Positions 1 through 8,958 of a stretch of DNA of 64,000 bases are shown one piece after another. Origin of the DNA: Verrucomicrobiia bacterium DG1235. GTDB lineage: Bacteria; Verrucomicrobiota; Verrucomicrobiia; Opitutales; Opitutaceae. The notes under the pieces were generated by a model that was not told the DNA's origin, ran no database searches, and saw only the letters and a list, made by a program, of their open reading frames with translations. Position 1 is the stretch's first letter, and each line of letters opens with the position of its first letter. The DNA lies in the NCBI GenBank assembly GCA_000155695.1, contig DS990592.1, positions 310,001-374,000 on the forward strand, written 5' to 3'. The translations under genes and the position numbers were made by a program.

Positions 1-683
1 CCGATGGCCTTGAGGGGCTGAAGACTGGCGACAAGAAGGAGATCGAAGTGGAGTTTCCGGCTGATTTCACGGTTGAGGCTTTGCAAGGCAAGAAGGCTGT
101 TTACGCGGTTGAAGTGCAGGAAGTTCGGGAGCGTAAGCTGCCGGAGCTAGACGAAGAGTTCTGCAAGGCGCAGGGCGTAGAGTCCGTTGATGAATTCAAG
201 GAGCGCGTCACCGAGATGGTGAAAGGCAAGAAGTCGCAGGATCGCCGGGCGGATATCCGTCGCCAAGTCACCGAAGCAATTGCGGGCAAGATCGAGATTC
301 CTCTTCCTGAGAGTCTAGTTGATTACGAAACGGAAATGGCGATGCGCCAGGTCGTTCAGAACAATGTTCGCAAGGGCGTATCCCAGGAGAAGCTGGAGGA
401 AAGCAAGGAGCAGATCCATGCGGAAGCTCGCGGCGCTGCTGCGGAAGCAGTGAAGCTCCAGTTGATCCTTACCCAGATCGCTGAAAAGGAAGACATCAAG
501 ATTTCCGATGAAGATTTCAGCCGTTTCATCATGAATCGAGCTTACCAGTCTGGCCAGAAGCCAGACGCGATTGTAAAGGAGCTTCGGGCTGATCAGGATC
601 AGGTTCGACGGATCCAGTCCTCTCTTCTTTACGATAAGACACTTGAATTCCTAGTCGATCAGGCTAAGGTCTCCGAGGCTTAG
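1..683 (+). CDS. tig: Trigger factor, C-terminal part (partial)
   Basis: Ribosome-associated chaperone and peptidyl-prolyl isomerase that meets nascent chains. The reading frame is open from base 3, so the N-terminal ribosome-binding domain lies outside the window. What is visible is the end of the PPIase-type segment (KTGDKKEIEVEFPADF) followed by a long helical, Glu/Lys/Gln-rich C-terminal chaperone domain containing the family-typical LPELDEEFCKA stretch. The order tig-clpP-clpX is the classic bacterial arrangement and supports the call. It ends about 57 bases before clpP. Confidence 0.93.
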   Translation, partial: DGLEGLKTGDKKEIEVEFPADFTVEALQGKKAVYAVEVQEVRERKLPELDEEFCKAQGVESVDEFKERVTEMVKGKKSQDRRADIRRQVTEAIAGKIEIPLPESLVDYETEMAMRQVVQNNVRKGVSQEKLEESKEQIHAEARGAAAEAVKLQLILTQIAEKEDIKISDEDFSRFIMNRAYQSGQKPDAIVKELRADQDQVRRIQSSLLYDKTLEFLVDQAKVSEA

Positions 684-740
684 CAACTAGCCGACGCCTA
701 GTTAGTTAGGTGGACAACAGCATAATAATCTTACCACAAC

Positions 741-1343
741 GTGCCTTACTACTTACCCAACGTTATTGAGAACACCGGACGCGGCGAGCGTAGCATGGAT
801 ATCTACTCCCGTCTTTTGAAGGACCGTATCGTATTCATCGGTACGCCTATCAACGACGAGATAGCCAACGCTATTATCGCCCAGCTTCTTTTCCTTCAGA
901 TGGAGGATCCGAAGAAAGATATCAACGTATACATCAATTCGCCTGGTGGCAGTGTCACCAGTGGTATGGCGATTTATGATACAATGAATTTCCTTTCTTG
1001 CGAGGTCTCGACCTGGTGTATCGGTATGGCGGCCAGCATGGGAACGATCCTACTTGCTGGCGGCACCAAGGGTAAGCGATATGCTTTGCCGAATAGTCGT
1101 GTCATGATTCACCAGCCATCTGGTGGAGCGGGCGGGCAGGCCTCAGACATCTCGATACAGGCCAAGGAAATCATACGCTGGCGCGAAACGTTGAACAAGG
1201 TATTGGCGGAGAAAACGGGCCAGTCTGTGGAGCGCATTCAGAAAGATTCCGATCGCGACTACTGGATGACCTCCCAAGAGGCACTCGAATACGGAGTGAT
1301 TGATAAGGTGTACTCCGGCAATCAATCAAAGTCGGACAAGTAA
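741..1343 (+). CDS. clpP: ATP-dependent Clp protease proteolytic subunit ClpP
   Basis: Serine protease that forms the barrel of ClpXP and degrades unfolded and tagged proteins in the cytoplasm. The 200-residue length is normal. The catalytic triad is visible as Ser99 in GMAASMG, His124 in MIHQPSGG and Asp173 in DRDYW. I used the GTG start because the N-terminus [10 protein letters not shown] matches the usual mature ClpP beginning; no Shine-Dalgarno sequence precedes it. It sits between tig and clpX, nine bases ahead of clpX, so the two are almost certainly co-transcribed. Confidence 0.97.
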   Translation: MPYYLPNVIENTGRGERSMDIYSRLLKDRIVFIGTPINDEIANAIIAQLLFLQMEDPKKDINVYINSPGGSVTSGMAIYDTMNFLSCEVSTWCIGMAASMGTILLAGGTKGKRYALPNSRVMIHQPSGGAGGQASDISIQAKEIIRWRETLNKVLAEKTGQSVERIQKDSDRDYWMTSQEALEYGVIDKVYSGNQSKSDK

Positions 1344-1352
1344 TCTCGAATT

Positions 1353-2660
1353 ATGGCAAAATCTTCACGCATGACCCTTTGTTCCTTCTGCGGTAAGTCG
1401 CAGTCGGAGGTTCGCAAGATGATCGCAGGCCCTGGCGTTTACATCTGTGACGCGTGCGTGTCCGTGTGTAAGACCATCATCGAGCGAGAGCTAGGTGGCG
1501 AAGAGAAGTCCACGGAGGAAAAGCCTGACTTTAATCTGGTGAAGCCAACCGAGATTAAGGCCGTGCTTGATCAACATGTCATCGGGCAGGAGCACGCTAA
1601 AAAGGTTCTCTCGGTAGCGGTTTACAATCACTACAAGCGCCTCGGCTTCGAAGTCGCGAAACCCAGTGATGGTGAGTCGAAAGAAGAAGCCGTTCTGGCT
1701 GCGCCTCCGAGCGAGTATGCGGATGTCGAGGTCGAGAAGAGCAATATATTGCTCGTCGGACCGACCGGCTCCGGAAAGACCTTCCTCGCTCGCAACCTCG
1801 CTCGCATCTTAGACGTTCCATTCGCTATCGCCGACGCGACAACGCTTACGGAAGCGGGTTACGTTGGAGATGACGTGGAGAATATTGTTCTGCGATTGCT
1901 TCAATCGGCCAACTACGACGTTAAGCGAGCGGAGTGCGGAATTATTTACGTGGACGAGATCGATAAGATCGGCCGCAAGACGGAAAACGTATCCATCACC
2001 CGTGACGTCTCCGGAGAAGGGGTGCAGCAAGCGCTTCTTAAGATTCTCGAAGGCACGACTTGTAATGTACCGCCACAAGGGGGTCGTAAGCATCCAAATC
2101 AGGAGTACATTCAAGTTGATACTTCGAAGATCCTTTTCATCTGTGGCGGGGCCTTTGTCGGGCTAGAGTCTATTATTCAGAAACGCTCTGGCGGCGGCAC
2201 TCTCGGATTTGGTTCTGATACGAAGGAGGAGCTCACTGGAGAGCAAATCATGAAGAACGTACAGCCGGAGGATCTGGTGAAGTTTGGCATGATTCCGGAG
2301 TTCATCGGTCGCCTCCCGGTTGTTTCTGTTCTCGAGATGCTGACGGTAGGGGATTTGGAAAACATTCTCTTGAGCACCAAGAATTCCATCATCAAGCAAT
2401 ACGCGAAACTTTTCTCCATTGACGGAGTGAAGCTCACACTGACTTCAGGCGCGGTCAAAGCGATCGCCGAAAAGGCTATCGAGCTTCAAACGGGCGCTCG
2501 AGCGCTTCGCTCGATTATGGAGAATCTTACGCTTGAAATGATGTACGAAGTGCCTGATCGCGATGATATCGATGAAGTTGTCATCAATCGCGATGTCGTA
2601 CTCGGCAAGAAGAAGCCTGTATTCAAAAAGTCGGAATCCAAGAAAAAGGACGCTGCGTAG
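1353..2660 (+). CDS. clpX: ATP-dependent Clp protease ATP-binding subunit ClpX
   Basis: AAA+ unfoldase that recognises substrates and threads them into ClpP. The N-terminal C4 zinc-binding domain has Cys10, Cys13, Cys32 and Cys35. The Walker A motif GPTGSGKT is at 136-143, the pore loop GYVG at 169-172 and Walker B IIYVDE at 197-202. The 435-residue length is slightly above the usual ~420, owing to a Glu/Ala-rich linker near 105-128 between the zinc domain and the AAA+ core. It is followed by a strong hairpin terminator. Confidence 0.97.
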   Translation: MAKSSRMTLCSFCGKSQSEVRKMIAGPGVYICDACVSVCKTIIERELGGEEKSTEEKPDFNLVKPTEIKAVLDQHVIGQEHAKKVLSVAVYNHYKRLGFEVAKPSDGESKEEAVLAAPPSEYADVEVEKSNILLVGPTGSGKTFLARNLARILDVPFAIADATTLTEAGYVGDDVENIVLRLLQSANYDVKRAECGIIYVDEIDKIGRKTENVSITRDVSGEGVQQALLKILEGTTCNVPPQGGRKHPNQEYIQVDTSKILFICGGAFVGLESIIQKRSGGGTLGFGSDTKEELTGEQIMKNVQPEDLVKFGMIPEFIGRLPVVSVLEMLTVGDLENILLSTKNSIIKQYAKLFSIDGVKLTLTSGAVKAIAEKAIELQTGARALRSIMENLTLEMMYEVPDRDDIDEVVINRDVVLGKKKPVFKKSESKKKDAA

Positions 2661-2680
2661 TTGAAATTTAGATACTTTAC

Positions 2681-2716
2681 AAAAAGGCCGCAACCCATTG
2701 GGTTGCGGCCTTTTTT
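2681..2716. terminator. Bidirectional Rho-independent terminator
   Basis: An 11-bp GC-rich stem (2686-2696 with 2700-2710) closes a three-base ATT loop. It has five A on the left and six T on the right, so it can terminate clpX on the plus strand and the convergent CoA-transferase operon on the minus strand. Confidence 0.9.
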
Positions 2717-2734
2717 CTGGAATTGTTCTTGCGA

Positions 2735-4234
2735 TTAAGAGCTGGGTAGATCGGAGATGAGTCCTCTCATGTCGCCTCTTTCGAGGAAGCGCTCATGCAT
2801 TCGAAATGCAGTCTTTAGTATCTGTGGCGTGTGTCCGCCTTTGAAGCTTTGGAAGTACTGCAACAGCTGTTCTTTGTATTCAGGATGCACGCAATTGTTG
2901 ATGATTGCTCGGGCTCGTTCTTGTGGATCCTTCGAACGAAGATCCGCGATGCCCTGTTCGGTGATGAGGACCTGAACACTGTGTTCGCTGTGGTCAAGGT
3001 GACTTACGAATGGAACGATAGTGCTGATTGCTCCGCCCTTGGCAATGGATGGACAAGTGAAGATGGATATGAAGGCGTTGCGCGTGAAGTCGCCGGATCC
3101 TCCTATACCGTTCATCATTTCCTTACCCATGACATGGGTGCTGTTTACGTTGCCGAAGATGTCTACTTCGATAGCGGTATTGATAGAAATGATACCGAGG
3201 CGGCGAATGACTTCCGGGTTGTTCGAAATTTCCTGAGGCCTGAGAAGTAGACGTCGCTTGAAGTAGGTGAAATTGTCATACAGGTCCTTAAGAACTGCGG
3301 GACTAAGAGTGAGGGAAGTCGCGCTGGCGTAGCGGATTTTGTCCTCCTTCATGAGGGCGATAACCGAATCCTGTATCACTTCGGAGTACATCTCGAAACT
3401 TGGAATTTCTTCGTTGTTTCCAAGGGCGCTAAGCACTGCGTTCGCGATATTGCCAACACCAGACTGGATCGGCAGAAATCCTTCCGGTATGCGGCCAGAA
3501 CGAATTTCGCTGGCGAGGAAGGTGGCTACGTTTTCGCCGATCTTGTTAGTCGTATCGTCGGAATCGCGAAAGCCGCCGATTTCGTCGGGTTGGTCGGATT
3601 TGACGTAACCGATTATTTTGGCTGGGTCGATTTGAACGTATTCGGTGCCGATGCGGCCGTCGCAGCGACTCAAGTGAATCGGACGGCGGAGAGGGGGATC
3701 TAGCGGTTCGTAGATGTCGTGCAGTCCGTAGAGCGACTCTTGGTGGGAGGTATTGAGCTCGATAATGACTTTTTCGGCGACTCGGGCGAGTGTTGGCGAA
3801 GCGCCTACCGATGTGGTGAGAATGACTTTTCCGTCAGCTTGCACTTCGCTCGCCTCGATGACAGCGACGTCGACCTTCCCTAGGAATCCATAGCGCAGAT
3901 TTTGCGGTAGGACGGAAAGGTGCATGTCGAAGAATCGCGTCTTTCCGAGGTTGATATTCTTCCTCAAATATTTGTCAGACTGATACGGCGTGCGCCATGC
4001 GACTGCGTCTGCTCGGGCGAGTTCGCCGTCAAGCGAGTCTCCGGTGGACGCTCCAGTAATGACGCCGATCTTGAAATCGCGTCCGGAGGTATGCTCTTCT
4101 TTGGCGAATTTGGCTATGGCTCGCGGCACTATTTTTGCCGCGCCAGCTGGGGTGAATCCACTGAAGCCAACTGTCATGCCATTCGTGATATGGGCAGCTG
4201 CTTCCTCGGGAGTGAGTTCATTAAGCTTCTTCAT
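2735..4234 (-). CDS. Acetyl-CoA hydrolase/transferase family (succinate CoA-transferase, probably propionyl-CoA:succinate)
   Basis: Family I CoA-transferase of the AarC/ScpC/Cat1 type, 499 residues, the family's usual length. The probable catalytic glutamate is Glu285 in FEMYSEVIQDS. The glycine-rich QSGVGNIANAV just before it and the C-terminal GSGDFTRNA region are typical of the family. It is the last gene of the minus-strand methylmalonyl-CoA decarboxylase operon. Its expected role there is to move CoA from propionyl-CoA to succinate, which regenerates succinyl-CoA for the mutase and releases propionate. Acetate rather than propionate as partner cannot be excluded from sequence. Confidence 0.85.
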   Translation of the reverse strand: MKKLNELTPEEAAAHITNGMTVGFSGFTPAGAAKIVPRAIAKFAKEEHTSGRDFKIGVITGASTGDSLDGELARADAVAWRTPYQSDKYLRKNINLGKTRFFDMHLSVLPQNLRYGFLGKVDVAVIEASEVQADGKVILTTSVGASPTLARVAEKVIIELNTSHQESLYGLHDIYEPLDPPLRRPIHLSRCDGRIGTEYVQIDPAKIIGYVKSDQPDEIGGFRDSDDTTNKIGENVATFLASEIRSGRIPEGFLPIQSGVGNIANAVLSALGNNEEIPSFEMYSEVIQDSVIALMKEDKIRYASATSLTLSPAVLKDLYDNFTYFKRRLLLRPQEISNNPEVIRRLGIISINTAIEVDIFGNVNSTHVMGKEMMNGIGGSGDFTRNAFISIFTCPSIAKGGAISTIVPFVSHLDHSEHSVQVLITEQGIADLRSKDPQERARAIINNCVHPEYKEQLLQYFQSFKGGHTPQILKTAFRMHERFLERGDMRGLISDLPSS

Positions 4235-4313
4235 ATGGGTATGCGTATGATTCGAGCTGGAGCGCGGCTAGCGCTGCAGCTGTTTTCGTAAATTGAGTCT
4301 ATGGTGTTTCGGG

Positions 4314-5843
4314 TTAGTGTCCGGACGCCATTACGGTCATGAAATAGCCAGCGACGAGTGCAGTGCCGATGACGCCGGCAACGTTCGGTCCCATGGCGTG
4401 CATGAGAAGAAAATTGCTAGAATCGGCCTTTTGGCCCTCTACCTGACTCACTCGGGCCGCCATCGGTACGGCGGATACACCGGCTGAACCAATCAATGGA
4501 TTGATCTTGTTCTTCGAGAAGAGGTTCATGAGTTTCGCCATTAGAACGCCGGAGGCGGTGGCGATGCCAAAAGCTACGATGCCGAGGGCGAGAATCGCGA
4601 GGGTCTCTGCCTTGAGGAATCGGTCGCCTGTCATCGTGATGCCCACGCTGGCGCCCAGGAAAATAGTGACGACATTGATCAGTTCGTTCTGAGCAGCTTT
4701 CGAAAGTCGTTCGGTGACTCCACATTCACGAAGGAAGTTACCGAGCAGGAGCAATCCGATAAGCGGAGATGCCGCTGGCACGAGAAGTATGCAGAATACG
4801 GTTACGACCAAAGCGAAGATCAGTTTTTCGAGTCTGCTTACTTTTCGAAGACTCTTCATGCGGATCTTTCGCTCAGTTGGAGTCGTCAAGGCTCGCATGA
4901 TCGGTGGTTGGATAACCGGAACAAGGGCCATGTAACTGTAGGCTGCCACGGCGATAGGAGCCAGCAGTTCAGGCGCTAGACTGTTCGCTAGGAAGATGGA
5001 GGTCGGCCCGTCCGCCCCGCCTATGATTCCGATCGCGGCCGCCTGACTAGAGCTGAAGATTCCAGAAGCGATGGCGCCTGCATAGGTGGCAAAGACGCCG
5101 AACTGCGCTGCGGCTCCGAGGAGGAGAGTGCGTGGGTTTGCGATGAGCGGTCCGAAATCCGTAAGCGCTCCGACTCCGAGGAAGATGAGCGGGGGGAAGA
5201 TCTCGAGAAGAATACCGAGCGATATGTAGTGAAAGAAGCCACCTGTGTGGGAGCTGTGAACGGTTGCGAGTTCGGAACCCTTTACGACCCTCGCGCCTGG
5301 CTGCACATTCAATTCTGAAATGCTTCCGCTCGCGCTTGCCCAGACGAGCTTGTCGGTAGAGCGCAGGGTGAGGGGAACTTCATTCAGAACGATTTGAATC
5401 TCAGTAAAGTCAGGAATCGAGGTGAATGTCTCCGGACTGTCTGGACGAATGGCGAACAGAAGGGTCTGCTTCTTCTCCGCGGCCTTTTCGATTTGGTCGA
5501 GGAGGAGGGCCTCCGCTTCGCTTTTCGCTTTAATCTTGCCGACCGAACTCGGCATCTCGTGTGAGACGGCCGGCATTGTTACGGAATGGCCAAGCTCCAC
5601 TGTGCTGAGAATCACGGTGCCGTCGACGGGACTCATGATGGGGCCAGCGGGTGGATTGACCATGTTTTGCGTAGGCAGGTTTGCAAGAAGCGCGCCGAAA
5701 GCGATTGGAACGAGCAGTAGGGGCTCGAATTTCTTGAATACCGCGAGGTAGAGGAGAACGCCAGCGACTAGCCACATGACTACCATGCGCCATTCGAGGG
5801 CGTAGAATCCCGTTTCGTAGAAGAGCTCTTCGATTTGCTTCAT
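4314..5843 (-). CDS. mmdB: Na+-translocating decarboxylase beta subunit (methylmalonyl-CoA decarboxylase type) with an inserted domain
   Basis: Integral membrane subunit that couples decarboxylation of carboxybiotin to Na+ export. Residues 20-57 and about 205 to the C-terminus match OadB/MmdB/GcdB closely: FKKFEPLLLVPIAFGALLAN, GGADGPT with the conserved Asp278, GNFLRECGV, and NPLIGSAGVSAVPMAARV near 448-464. At 509 residues it is longer than the usual 375-435. About 138 residues (62-200) replace the loop after the N-terminal membrane segments. Both ends of that insert look like halves of a lipoyl/HlyD-type sandwich (SPVDGTVILSTVELGHSV at 71-88; SGSISELNVQPGARVVKG at 172-189), separated by a charged helix at 104-125. 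Neither half contains a biotinylation MKM. Confidence 0.9.
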   Translation of the reverse strand: MKQIEELFYETGFYALEWRMVVMWLVAGVLLYLAVFKKFEPLLLVPIAFGALLANLPTQNMVNPPAGPIMSPVDGTVILSTVELGHSVTMPAVSHEMPSSVGKIKAKSEAEALLLDQIEKAAEKKQTLLFAIRPDSPETFTSIPDFTEIQIVLNEVPLTLRSTDKLVWASASGSISELNVQPGARVVKGSELATVHSSHTGGFFHYISLGILLEIFPPLIFLGVGALTDFGPLIANPRTLLLGAAAQFGVFATYAGAIASGIFSSSQAAAIGIIGGADGPTSIFLANSLAPELLAPIAVAAYSYMALVPVIQPPIMRALTTPTERKIRMKSLRKVSRLEKLIFALVVTVFCILLVPAASPLIGLLLLGNFLRECGVTERLSKAAQNELINVVTIFLGASVGITMTGDRFLKAETLAILALGIVAFGIATASGVLMAKLMNLFSKNKINPLIGSAGVSAVPMAARVSQVEGQKADSSNFLLMHAMGPNVAGVIGTALVAGYFMTVMASGH

Positions 5844-5883
5844 AGCAGTGAACTGAAGGTGGTTGTGGGAGGTGACTTCGCTC

Positions 5884-6288
5884 TTAGGCGAGGCTTAGTA
5901 GGGGTTGTCCTTCTTCGACTGAATCTCCTGCTGCGACATGGATAGCGGAAACGGATCCTCCAGTGGGGGCGCTGACGATGGTGTTCATCTTCATCGCCTC
6001 GAGGGTGATGAGCTGGGAGCCTTCGGTTACGGCGTCGCCGACTTTGACGTCGACTGACACGACCTTGCCCGAAAGCGGGCTGGGAACATCTCCCGGAGCA
6101 GAAGCGACCGCGGCGGCAGCTGACGGAGCTGGAGCGCTTGGGGCAGCCATGGGGGCGGCGGCGCTGGCGGGGCGCGAGCGAGTCGCTCCGGATCCTGCGG
6201 GACGCTTTGCGGCTTCCATTTCTTCGCCGAGGATTTCGACGTCAACTTCGTAGGTCTTGCCTTCGATTGTTATGCGTAAGTGTTTCAT
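5884..6288 (-). CDS. mmdC: Biotin carboxyl carrier subunit of the decarboxylase
   Basis: Carries CO2 as carboxybiotin between the carboxyltransferase and the membrane beta subunit. The protein has 134 residues: a short N-terminal beta segment (MKHLRITIEGKTYEVDVEIL), a flexible Ala/Pro-rich linker at about 30-66, then a complete biotinyl domain with LEAMKMNT and biotin-accepting Lys100. I chose the ATG at 6288 because this N-terminus is typical of the family; the frame stays open upstream to 6402, but that extension overlaps the neighbouring gamma-like gene. It lies between the gamma-like and beta subunit genes. Confidence 0.93.
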   Translation of the reverse strand: MKHLRITIEGKTYEVDVEILGEEMEAAKRPAGSGATRSRPASAAAPMAAPSAPAPSAAAAVASAPGDVPSPLSGKVVSVDVKVGDAVTEGSQLITLEAMKMNTIVSAPTGGSVSAIHVAAGDSVEEGQPLLSLA

Positions 6289-6334
6289 AAAAAAGTGTTT
6301 TGTGAGGATTGAATCTGGTTGGGAACTGCGGATT

Positions 6335-6718
6335 TCAGCGCACGCGATGTGAGGAGAAGATCTGACGCCGACCTTCCTGAGCCCAGTGCTGGCTGGCTCC
6401 ACGAATGCTTACTATCTTCTGCGGCCTTCCTTTTAGAGCGATATGAGTAGCAGTCGCGATGAGCGCGACGATGTGCTCGGGGATGCCATCCTCGACCTTG
6501 GGCGAGGCGGGCGGCGCGACGGGCGCTGGCGCCAAAGCGGTCGGTTTAGCGTGTAGCTCGTGTTGAGCCATGAGTCTCTTGAACACCGTGCCGATGAGGA
6601 AGGTGACAAGAGACAGGGCTCCAAGCACGACCAGAACGAAAAGGAAGCCTACGATTATGAAGGAGACGTTTTCCGAAACGGTCGGCTGTTGCGATAGGGC
6701 TGCGATGGTAGGAGTCAT
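6335..6718 (-). CDS. mmdD: Decarboxylase gamma/delta-like small membrane subunit (OadG family)
   Basis: Small single-span subunit that anchors and assembles Na+-pump decarboxylases. One hydrophobic helix at about 18-45 (FIIVGFLFVLVVLGALSLVT) is followed by an Ala/Pro-rich linker, and the C-terminus WAQEGRRQIFSSHRVR is characteristic of OadG-like proteins in decarboxylase and glutaconyl-CoA clusters. The length (127 residues) and the position between the carboxyltransferase and biotin carrier genes fit. The mmdD symbol is positional, because OadG and MmdD are hard to separate by sequence. Confidence 0.85.
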   Translation of the reverse strand: MTPTIAALSQQPTVSENVSFIIVGFLFVLVVLGALSLVTFLIGTVFKRLMAQHELHAKPTALAPAPVAPPASPKVEDGIPEHIVALIATATHIALKGRPQKIVSIRGASQHWAQEGRRQIFSSHRVR

Positions 6719-6776
6719 ATGCGTATTGCAGAATGCATTTTCGAGATTCTGTGATAACTGTGTATCCGAATTCTAA

Positions 6777-8330
6777 TTACAGAGGAATGTTTCCGTGTTT
6801 TTTGGGTGGACGAGTGTCGCGTTTAGAAAGAGTCAAGCGAAGCGCTTGGGCAATCTTCGAGCGCGTCTCGGCGGGTTCGATAACATCTGTAATCATTGCA
6901 TTGGCTGCAGCCTGATAAGGCGATGCAAATTCCTCATGATATTCTTCAACCAGTTCGGCGGTTCGCTTTTCTGGGTCTTCGCAGCTGGAAAGCTCCTTTT
7001 TGAAGATGACGCCGACGGCTCCATTGGCGCCCATGACTGCGATTTCGGCGGTTGGCCATGCGTATGCAATGTCCGCTCCCATGTCGGTTGAACACATAGC
7101 GAGGTAGGCTCCGCCGTAGGCTTTGCGCATGATGAGCGTGATCTTGGGCACGGTGGCGGAGGCGTAGGCGAAGAGCATCTTAGCTCCGTGGCGAATGATG
7201 CCTCCGCGCTCCTGGGCCAGGCCTGGCATGAAGCCCGGCACGTCTACGAGATTTACGATGGGGATGTTGTAAATGTTACACGTGCGGATGAAACGCGCTC
7301 CCTTGTCTGAGGAGTCGATATCGAGCGTGCCTGCCTTTACCATCGGGTTGTTTCCGATGATGCCGACGATAATGCCTCCAATGCGAGCGAAGCCGGTAAT
7401 GATGTTGGCGGCAAAATCGCGCATGATTTCGAAGAAGTGACCGTCGTCCACTAGGTATTCGATTACCTTGTGGGTATCGAGCGGCATCTTGTTGGTGGCC
7501 GGTACGACGTCGTTCATGCGTTTGTCGTTTTCGATCTCCCAGTCTGCATCCATGTTGTGCGGGGGATCGGAAATATTATTACTCGGGAGGAAGGAGAGCA
7601 ATTCGGCTGAAAGTTCGAGCGCGTGTTTATCGTCGTCAGCTACTATATGTATGTTGCCTGCGACTGATGCGTGAGCGGCAGCGGTTGCGAACTGGTCGAG
7701 GGAGGCGTTTTCGCCGGTAGCTGCCTTGATCACGTCCGGCCCGCAAATGAACATGTTAGAGTTCTTCTGCGTCATGATGATGAAGTCGGCGAGAGCTGGC
7801 GAGTAAGCGGCTCCGCCGGCGCAGGGACCTGCGATGATGGCGACTTGCGGCACGACTCCGGAAAGGTACACGTTCTTGTAGAATACCTGACCGTAGCCGG
7901 ATAGTGAATCGACGCCTTCCTGGATGCGGGCGCCTCCCGAGTCGTTTACGGAAACGACTGGGATGCCGGTATCGTGGGCGTAGTCCATAAGGTCGCAGAT
8001 CTTTTTGGAGTGGATGCGTCCGAGGGCTCCGCCGCCGACTGTGAAGTCCTGGCTAAAGGCCGCTACGGGGCGTCCGTCGACAAAGCCCGCGGCGCAGACG
8101 ACGCCGTCGCCTGGCATTTTCTTATCCTTCAGACCGAAGCGGTGGCAGGAATGGGCGGCGTGCATGCCGAACTCCTGAAACTCGCCATTGTCGAACAATG
8201 CTTCGAGACGTTGGCGGGCCGAGAGGATCCCCTTGGCTTTGCGTTTGTCGAGTTTTTCCTTTCCTCCAGCGAGGGCGGCGGTTTTCCGTTTTTCGGAAAG
8301 GTCCTTCAACAGTTTTGGATCTATGCTCAT
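6777..8330 (-). CDS. mmdA: Methylmalonyl-CoA decarboxylase alpha subunit / propionyl-CoA carboxylase beta-like carboxyltransferase
   Basis: Acyl-CoA carboxyltransferase that moves the carboxyl group from (S)-methylmalonyl-CoA to the biotin carrier. The 517-residue length is standard. The N-terminal crotonase-like half has GGARIQEGVDSLSGYG and AGPCAGGAAYSPALADF. The C-terminal half has DVPGFMPGLAQE, KAYGGAYLAM and AEIAVMGANGAVGVIF. The enzyme alone could serve propionyl-CoA carboxylase, but no biotin carboxylase gene is present and a Na+-pump beta subunit is, so decarboxylation is the better reading. It follows mce in the same operon. Confidence 0.92.
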   Translation of the reverse strand: MSIDPKLLKDLSEKRKTAALAGGKEKLDKRKAKGILSARQRLEALFDNGEFQEFGMHAAHSCHRFGLKDKKMPGDGVVCAAGFVDGRPVAAFSQDFTVGGGALGRIHSKKICDLMDYAHDTGIPVVSVNDSGGARIQEGVDSLSGYGQVFYKNVYLSGVVPQVAIIAGPCAGGAAYSPALADFIIMTQKNSNMFICGPDVIKAATGENASLDQFATAAAHASVAGNIHIVADDDKHALELSAELLSFLPSNNISDPPHNMDADWEIENDKRMNDVVPATNKMPLDTHKVIEYLVDDGHFFEIMRDFAANIITGFARIGGIIVGIIGNNPMVKAGTLDIDSSDKGARFIRTCNIYNIPIVNLVDVPGFMPGLAQERGGIIRHGAKMLFAYASATVPKITLIMRKAYGGAYLAMCSTDMGADIAYAWPTAEIAVMGANGAVGVIFKKELSSCEDPEKRTAELVEEYHEEFASPYQAAANAMITDVIEPAETRSKIAQALRLTLSKRDTRPPKKHGNIPL

Positions 8331-8384
8331 TTTAGAGTATTGGTTGAAATCTTTTTCTAACGATTTACTGTCGCTCCTGTGGAA

Positions 8385-8792
8385 TCAGTCTTGTTTGGGC
8401 ATACAGAACTCAGTCAGTACGCCGTAGGTCGACTTGGGATGGAGGAAAGCAACGAGCTTTTCTCCGGCGCCTTCGATGGGGACCTCGTGGATGAGGCCTA
8501 CGCCGCTTTCCTTCGCTTTTCCGAGCTGCTCGCCAATATTGTCCGTACGGAACGCGATATGGTGGATGCCTTCGCCTTTCTTTTCAATGAACTTAGCTAT
8601 TGGGCTGTCTGGACTGGTGGCCTCAAGGAGCTCGATGTGGACTCCTCCTGCGTCGAAAAAGGCGGTCTTCACCATTTGGGAAGCGACTTCCTCTGTGCCG
8701 TGAAGCTCGAGGCCGAGCGATTCTTCGTAGTAGCGCGAAGCTTTTTCCAGGTCTTTAACCGCGATACCGATATGGTCGATTTGCTGAATCAT
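8385..8792 (-). CDS. mce: Methylmalonyl-CoA epimerase
   Basis: Interconverts (R)- and (S)-methylmalonyl-CoA, linking the mutase, which makes the R form, to the decarboxylase, which uses S. It has the two vicinal-oxygen-chelate repeats expected in 135 residues, and the metal ligands are visible as His7 in IDHIGIAV, the histidine of GIHHIAF and the glutamate of GVLTEFC. It is the first gene of the minus-strand operon and is divergent from mutA. Confidence 0.95.
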   Translation of the reverse strand: MIQQIDHIGIAVKDLEKASRYYEESLGLELHGTEEVASQMVKTAFFDAGGVHIELLEATSPDSPIAKFIEKKGEGIHHIAFRTDNIGEQLGKAKESGVGLIHEVPIEGAGEKLVAFLHPKSTYGVLTEFCMPKQD

Positions 8793-8958
8793 TTTTCTGA
8801 TAGGTTCGTGTGTCGTCGAAATTGATAATAAGATATGCTAAAGTCAAACAAGCAATTTATGAATAAACCTAATTGACAATTTTCAAATAAAAACTTCTGT
8901 TTTCGATATTAGGGCGATGAGATTTATTTATCAGTCCTATCATAAACGTCTTCTAAAA
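8793..8958. promoter_or_regulatory. AT-rich divergent promoter region between mce and mutA
   Basis: This is the only gap between the two pathway operons, and it is much more AT-rich than its surroundings. A perfect -35-like TTGACA sits at 8873-8878 on the plus strand, but the hexamer 17 bases on (8896-8901, TCTGTT) is a poor -10. On the minus strand a TATTAT-like -10 lies near 8824-8830 without a good -35. I see no cobalamin-riboswitch features, and the leader is too short to hold one. Confidence 0.45.

Noticed and set aside
4314-8330. Oxaloacetate or glutaconyl-CoA decarboxylase instead of methylmalonyl-CoA decarboxylase
   Set aside because: The alpha subunit is an acyl-CoA carboxyltransferase, not an OadA-type enzyme, and the neighbouring epimerase and mutase genes fit only methylmalonyl-CoA.
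8793-8958. Cobalamin riboswitch upstream of mutA
   Set aside because: The leader is too short and no B12-box-like sequence is present.
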